A DNA stretch of 18,965 bases from SOKG01 sp964502665 (GTDB lineage: Bacteria; Chloroflexota; Dehalococcoidia; SZUA-161). The notes below the pieces were generated by a model. That model did no database searches, was not told the origin of the DNA, and saw only the letters and a program-made list of their open reading frames with translations. This document shows positions 16,001-18,965 of this stretch, in pieces. The stretch spans positions 1-18,965 of the forward strand of contig CAZCXP010000034.1 in assembly GCA_964502665.1 (NCBI GenBank), written 5' to 3'. Within the stretch, counting starts at the first letter, position 1. Each line of letters opens with the position of its first letter. Made by a program: the position numbers and the translations under genes.

Positions 16001-16612
16001 CTACATCTTTTGTCTACTCTCAAGAGCATGGGTAAGGGTGACTTCATCGGCATATTCCAGGTCTCCGCCCACGGGTAGCCCACGGGCAAGTCTGGTGAGC
16101 CAGACTCCTAAGGGTGAAAGCAGCTTCTGGATGTACATTGCTGTTGCTTCTCCCTCAAGGTTAGGGTTGGTAGCCAGGATAACCTCCTTCACCGAGCCTG
16201 TCTTAACACGCTCCAGAAGCTCCTTTATCTTCAGGTCATCGGGGCCGATACCGTCCATAGGCGAAAGCACGCCATGGAGCACGTGATATAGTCCCTTGTA
16301 TCGGCCGGTGCGTTCCAGGGCAAGCATGTCCAGGGGCTCCTTGACGACACAGATGATGCTGTGGTCTCGTTCCTCGCTGGCACAGAGGGCACAGGGATCG
16401 GAATCGGTGATGTTCTGGCATGAAGAGCACAGGACAGTCTTCTCCTTGACTGCGATAATTGCCTCAGCTAGGGCTCGTGCCTCGGCTTCAGGCGTGCGCA
16501 GCAGGTAATAGGCAAGACGTGCTGCGCTTTTTGGCCCGATTCCGGGGAGCTTACCCAGCTCCTCGATCAATCGAGAAATTGGCTCAGCGGCCGCCGCAAA
16601 ACCGATTCTCAC
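16001..16612 (-). CDS. recR: Recombination protein RecR
   Basis: Recombination mediator that forms a ring on DNA and acts with RecO (and RecF where present) in gap repair. The 203-residue protein has an N-terminal helix-hairpin-helix (ELGKLPGIGPKSAARLAYYL, about 18-37), a zinc site CSSC...CALC (C62, C65, C74, C77), and a Toprim domain with ICVVKEPLDMLALE (88-100) and TNPNLEGEATAMY (about 149-161). The C-terminal GLPVGGDLEYADEVTL segment is standard for RecR. Start is GTG at 16612 with a poor ribosome-binding site (AAAGG further upstream); no ATG fits better. The usual dnaX-ebfC-recR order is kept, but a 195-nt gap with a repeat element separates it from ebfC. Confidence 0.96.
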   Translation of the reverse strand: MRIGFAAAAEPISRLIEELGKLPGIGPKSAARLAYYLLRTPEAEARALAEAIIAVKEKTVLCSSCQNITDSDPCALCASEERDHSIICVVKEPLDMLALERTGRYKGLYHVLHGVLSPMDGIGPDDLKIKELLERVKTGSVKEVILATNPNLEGEATAMYIQKLLSPLGVWLTRLARGLPVGGDLEYADEVTLTHALESRQKM

Positions 16613-16662
16613 CCCCAGAAAACCTTTCTAAATTTCAAATTCGGAGGGAACTCCCACAGGCG

Positions 16663-16692
16663 ATTATCTACCATCAAATCTTAAGAATCCAA
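16663..16692 (-). promoter_or_regulatory. Weak candidate promoter for recR
   Basis: Minus-strand TTGGAT (16687-16692), an 18-nt spacer and GATAAT (16663-16668) lie between the palindromic element and the recR start. Match to consensus is moderate at the -10 and poor at the -35. It would give recR, the radical SAM gene and recO a transcript independent of dnaX. Confidence 0.25.
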
Positions 16693-16703
16693 CATACCAG
16701 ATG

Positions 16704-16785
16704 CCGTTCGTGGTGAGCCCGTCGAACCATGAACGGCCCTTCGACAGGCCTGTCCCGAGTTAATCGAGGGGCTCAGGGCGAACGG
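16704..16785. repeat. 82-bp palindromic element in the ebfC-recR gap
   Basis: Outer arms CCGTTCG (16704-16710) and CGAACGG (16779-16785) are perfect inverted copies. The left half folds as CCGTTCGTGGT/ACCATGAACGG, an 11-bp stem with one G-U pair (16704-16714 and 16726-16736). In the right half GCCCT pairs with AGGGC around a longer insert that contains its own short palindrome CAGGCCTG. The motif resembles dispersed repeats of many environmental bacteria that read TTCGACAGGCTCAGGGCGAACGG in short form. No flanking direct repeat is evident. Confidence 0.7.
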
Positions 16786-16807
16786 AAGCCCAATTTTCGG
16801 GACAATC

Positions 16808-17116
16808 TTAAAATAAGCCTGGGATGTTGAGTCCTCCGGTTATAGCACTAAGCTGGCTGGCGGCGAGCTCTTTAGCTTTCTCCATTCCCTCATTGACAGC
16901 CGCCAGTACCAGGTCCTCAAGCATCTCGGCATCATCAGGATCGATTGCCTCGGGTGAGATTTTGATGGAGCACAGCTTCTGCTGCCCGCTGACAACGACG
17001 GTGACTGCACCACCGCCGGAACTAACCTCCACAGTAGCCTTCTCCAACTCCTCCTGGGCCTTGGCCAGTTTCGCCTGCATCTGCTGCGCCTGGCGCAGGA
17101 TCGCTTTATTCATCAT
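16808..17116 (-). CDS. ebfC: YbaB/EbfC-family nucleoid-associated protein
   Basis: Small DNA-binding protein of 102 residues that coats the nucleoid as a dimer. It has the family pattern: an N-terminal amphipathic helix rich in Gln, Lys and Glu (about 5-28, AQQMQAKLAKAQEEL), a central beta section VSSGGGAVTVVVSGQQKLCSIKISPE, then a second helix NEGMEKAKELAASQLSAIT and a Gly/Pro-rich tail. Its ATG overlaps the dnaX stop codon as ATGA (17113-17116), so its translation is probably coupled to dnaX, the usual neighbour of this family. A second ATG directly follows the first and could also be used. Confidence 0.95.
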   Translation of the reverse strand: MMNKAILRQAQQMQAKLAKAQEELEKATVEVSSGGGAVTVVVSGQQKLCSIKISPEAIDPDDAEMLEDLVLAAVNEGMEKAKELAASQLSAITGGLNIPGLF

Positions 17117-18726
17117 CTTCCCTGCTCCTCTTCGATAATCCTGGCACCCATCTTCAGAGCTGCATCCACCACAGGATTACGTGCTTGCTGTTGTGTCTTG
17201 GCCCCCCTGTCCTTAGGAGTAAGGATGCAGCGCACATGGTAAGGAACTCCGAATACCTCTTGTAGCTTCTTCTCCACGAGATGGCGATACTTGGGGTCCT
17301 CGATCTTACCCCGGTGAAAATCCGCGTAGAAGCCCAGGACCAGGGTATCGCCTTCGAGTGCCACTGCCTCGCAAGCCTTTCTCAGGAGAGCATCCAAGTT
17401 CCCGCTGGAGCCCATCCCTCGGCACGCATTGACGAACTCATCCCAGTGTTGGCGAATCTGCTCGATGCTGTGAGGAGGCTGCGGCACGGCGGCCTCAGCG
17501 CTCTCTGTTGCTGGCAGCTTCTCGCTTACCGGCATCTGGACCTCGGGAGCCGCTTGCTCTCGGGCTGTCCTCTCGGGACGAGGCTGCTTTATGTCAACTG
17601 CCGGCGCGACGTCAACCTTCTCCTTGGAGATAGCTTTCTGTGGCTCTCCCCCTGCAGCCAAGGCGCAATCAACCAGGGCAAGCTCCAGGGAGAGCGTGGA
17701 CTGCGGGTCTGCGCGGAAGTCAACCTGGGCGAAGAGTTTGATCACCTCTGACAGCTCCGCCATCGATACACTGGCCACCAGCCGCTTCATTTCGGGCACC
17801 ACGTCATCAGTGAAGTCGGTGGTCTTTTCCGCGCCGGCCTTGACCATAAGTAGTCCTCGCAGATATTCCACCAGTCCCTGGTTGAACTGACGAAGGTCAA
17901 TTCCATCGACGGAAACGCTGTTTATGGTTGCCAGCCCAGCGGCGACATTCTTATTCAGAATGTGCTCTGCTAGCTGGTGAATGCGTTGATCGCTGCTGAG
18001 GCCCAGTTTCTCATTAACCTGCTCCAGACCGAAATCCGAACCATGGTGAAGAACAAGCTGCTCCAGCAGGTTCTCTGCGTCGCGGAGACTGCCAGTGGCT
18101 GCTTTGGCGATTAGCTTGAGCGCCTGTGGCTCTGTATGTATGCCCTCCTGGTCGCATATCTCCTGCAGCTTCATAACCATGTCTTCCTGGGAGAGGCGGC
18201 GAAAATCGAACCGCTGACACCTGGACAGGATAGTCAGCGGTATCTTGTGTACCTCGGTGGTTGCCAGGACGAAGATGGCATGGGGTGGCGGCTCCTCCAG
18301 TGTCTTGAGCAGTGCATTGAACGCAGGCTCAGTCAGCATGTGCACTTCATCTATGATGTAGACCTTGTATTTGGCTGAGATGGGTGCGAAGTTTATCTTC
18401 TCACGGAGGTCACGGATCTCGTCGATACCTCGATTTGAGGCGCCGTCGATCTCCAACAAGTCCAGGGCTCGACCCTCGTTGATCGCCTGACACATGCTGC
18501 AGGAGTTGCACGGCTTCTCCAGCTCGTCGCTGAGGCAATTGACTGCCTTGGCCAGGATTCTGCCGGTGCTGGTCTTGCCTGTGCCCCTGGGACCGCAGAA
18601 GAGGTAAGCATGCGCCACTCGTCCGATCTTCAGGGCGTTGGCCAGTGTTTGGGTAACAGGCCCCTGTCCCACTACCTCAGCCAGAGTTTGCGGCCGCCAC
18701 TTCCGATAGAAGACCTCTGGTGCCAT
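17113..18726 (-). CDS. dnaX: DNA polymerase III subunit tau (gamma/tau)
   Basis: Clamp-loader ATPase and organiser of the replicative polymerase. The 537-residue protein has the AAA+ core: YRKWRPQTLAEVVGQ start, Walker A GPRGTGKT (45-52), zinc module C64...C73, C76, C79, Walker B IIDEVH (124-129), sensor 1 LATTEVHK, the arginine-finger motif SRC (168-170) and sensor 2 GSLRDAENLLEQ. An oligomerisation domain follows, then a Pro/Glu/Ala-rich linker (about 370-425) and a C-terminal globular region expected to bind the polymerase. I see no long A-run or other slippery site in the linker, so a separate gamma form by frameshift is not indicated. The ATG at 18726 has little ribosome-binding site. 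Downstream ebfC overlaps by 4 nt. Confidence 0.97.
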   Translation of the reverse strand: MAPEVFYRKWRPQTLAEVVGQGPVTQTLANALKIGRVAHAYLFCGPRGTGKTSTGRILAKAVNCLSDELEKPCNSCSMCQAINEGRALDLLEIDGASNRGIDEIRDLREKINFAPISAKYKVYIIDEVHMLTEPAFNALLKTLEEPPPHAIFVLATTEVHKIPLTILSRCQRFDFRRLSQEDMVMKLQEICDQEGIHTEPQALKLIAKAATGSLRDAENLLEQLVLHHGSDFGLEQVNEKLGLSSDQRIHQLAEHILNKNVAAGLATINSVSVDGIDLRQFNQGLVEYLRGLLMVKAGAEKTTDFTDDVVPEMKRLVASVSMAELSEVIKLFAQVDFRADPQSTLSLELALVDCALAAGGEPQKAISKEKVDVAPAVDIKQPRPERTAREQAAPEVQMPVSEKLPATESAEAAVPQPPHSIEQIRQHWDEFVNACRGMGSSGNLDALLRKACEAVALEGDTLVLGFYADFHRGKIEDPKYRHLVEKKLQEVFGVPYHVRCILTPKDRGAKTQQQARNPVVDAALKMGARIIEEEQGR

Positions 18727-18780
18727 TTATATCTCGATGCAACCAAACGTGGATTAAACGATCTGCTAGTTCTGCCCGTT

Positions 18781-18789
18781 ATTATATCA
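18781..18789 (-). promoter_or_regulatory. Proximal dnaX promoter, extended -10
   Basis: Minus-strand TGA followed by TATAAT (18781-18786) forms a perfect extended -10 box about 55 nt before the dnaX ATG. The place where a -35 would lie is occupied by the palindromic element and does not resemble TTGACA. The T of the TG motif comes from the element's end, while GATATAATA belongs to the flanking direct repeat. Confidence 0.5.
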
Positions 18790-18855
18790 AGCGCGTAGCG
18801 TTGCCACTCCCGTGGCAACGAATCCACCGTCGTGACAGGAGTCACAACGCTACCC
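18789..18855. mobile_element. 67-bp palindromic insertion bounded by 9-bp direct repeats (MITE-like)
   Basis: Perfect 9-bp direct repeats TATTATATC (18780-18788 and 18856-18864) flank the segment, as a target-site duplication would. Inside, outer arms GTAGCGTTG (18795-18803) and CAACGCTAC (18845-18853) are perfect. Hairpin 1 is GTTGCCAC/GTGGCAAC with a TCCC loop (18800-18819). Hairpin 2 is GTCGTGAC/GTCACAAC with one mismatch and an AGGA loop (18829-18848). The second hairpin is an inverted copy of the first with compensated stem changes (CC:GG against TG:CA). There is no room for a gene, so movement would need a transposase from elsewhere. Confidence 0.7.
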
Positions 18856-18856
18856 T

Positions 18857-18885
18857 ATTATATCTTAAGGGTGCTTGTTGTTCAA
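18857..18885 (-). promoter_or_regulatory. Distal dnaX promoter, probably the original one
   Basis: Minus-strand TTGAAC (18880-18885), a 17-nt spacer and TATAAT (18857-18862) form a complete promoter candidate. Its -10 lies in the second copy of the 9-bp direct repeat. Transcripts from here would run through the palindromic element, giving dnaX a leader of about 120 nt with two hairpins. Confidence 0.45.
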
Positions 18886-18916
18886 TCACGGTATCCTGCA
18901 AGAATCCCCCCAAATC

Positions 18917-18937
18917 CCTCTCCCTTGAAGGGAGAGG
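18917..18937. repeat. Dispersed hairpin repeat, second copy
   Basis: CCTCTCCCT and AGGGAGAGG form a 9-bp stem around TGA. The same stem with a CGA loop occurs at 6707-6727. The text after it (gagcctgtcctgagccc) continues to the window edge and may belong to the same repeat. No gene is visible between here and the window end. Confidence 0.65.
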
Positions 18938-18965
18938 TTAGAGCCTGTCCTGAGCCCTGGCCTTG

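Noticed and set aside
17460..17640. Programmed frameshift in dnaX that would make a short gamma subunit
   Set aside because: No A-run or other slippery heptamer is visible at the end of the ATPase region or in the linker.

Overview
The window reads as ordinary chromosomal DNA of a free-living, probably anaerobic bacterium of moderate GC content. The gene set suggests the Chloroflexota, perhaps Dehalococcoidia-like: a K+-independent membrane pyrophosphatase, a GuaB3-type IMP dehydrogenase relative, a single-subunit RND pump with no outer-membrane partners, a tetraether-synthase-like radical SAM protein, and many short palindromic intergenic repeats. The placement is inferred from family resemblance only. 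I see no rRNA, tRNA, CRISPR array, phage gene or transposase.

Layout. Positions 1-6588 hold three genes on the minus strand: hppA (its 3' end is cut off by the window edge), a cation P-type ATPase and guaB3. Positions 6911-13593 hold four plus-strand genes: rsmI, metG, an RND pump and a long-chain polyprenyl diphosphate synthase. The last three are spaced by 50 nt or less and look co-transcribed. Positions 13652-18726 hold five minus-strand genes, read dnaX, ebfC, recR, radical SAM, recO. The two long blocks converge at 13.6 kb on a 68-bp palindromic element whose two ends supply the stop codons of both flanking genes. guaB3 and rsmI diverge from a 253-bp region that holds a roughly 200-bp inverted-repeat element, with a candidate promoter just outside each end. 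No gene-free stretch exceeds 300 bases; the longest are 2211-2439, 5227-5439, 6589-6910 (including the guaB3 leader), 16613-16807 and 18727-18965, each described in an entry.

How the genes work together. hppA and the P-type ATPase are ion pumps powered by pyrophosphate and ATP. guaB3 belongs to purine metabolism, while rsmI and metG serve translation. dnaX, ebfC, recR and recO form a replication and recombination-repair set interrupted by a radical SAM enzyme of the Tes/MJ0619 family. That enzyme is the most intriguing protein here.

The most distinctive DNA-level signal is a set of three palindromic elements (13.6, 16.7 and 18.8 kb) with one architecture: an outer arm shared by two inner hairpins. 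In two of them, the two halves differ by paired, base-pair-preserving changes. The 18.8-kb copy is bounded by perfect 9-bp direct repeats that duplicate a TATAAT box upstream of dnaX, which is what insertion of a small mobile element into a promoter would leave behind.
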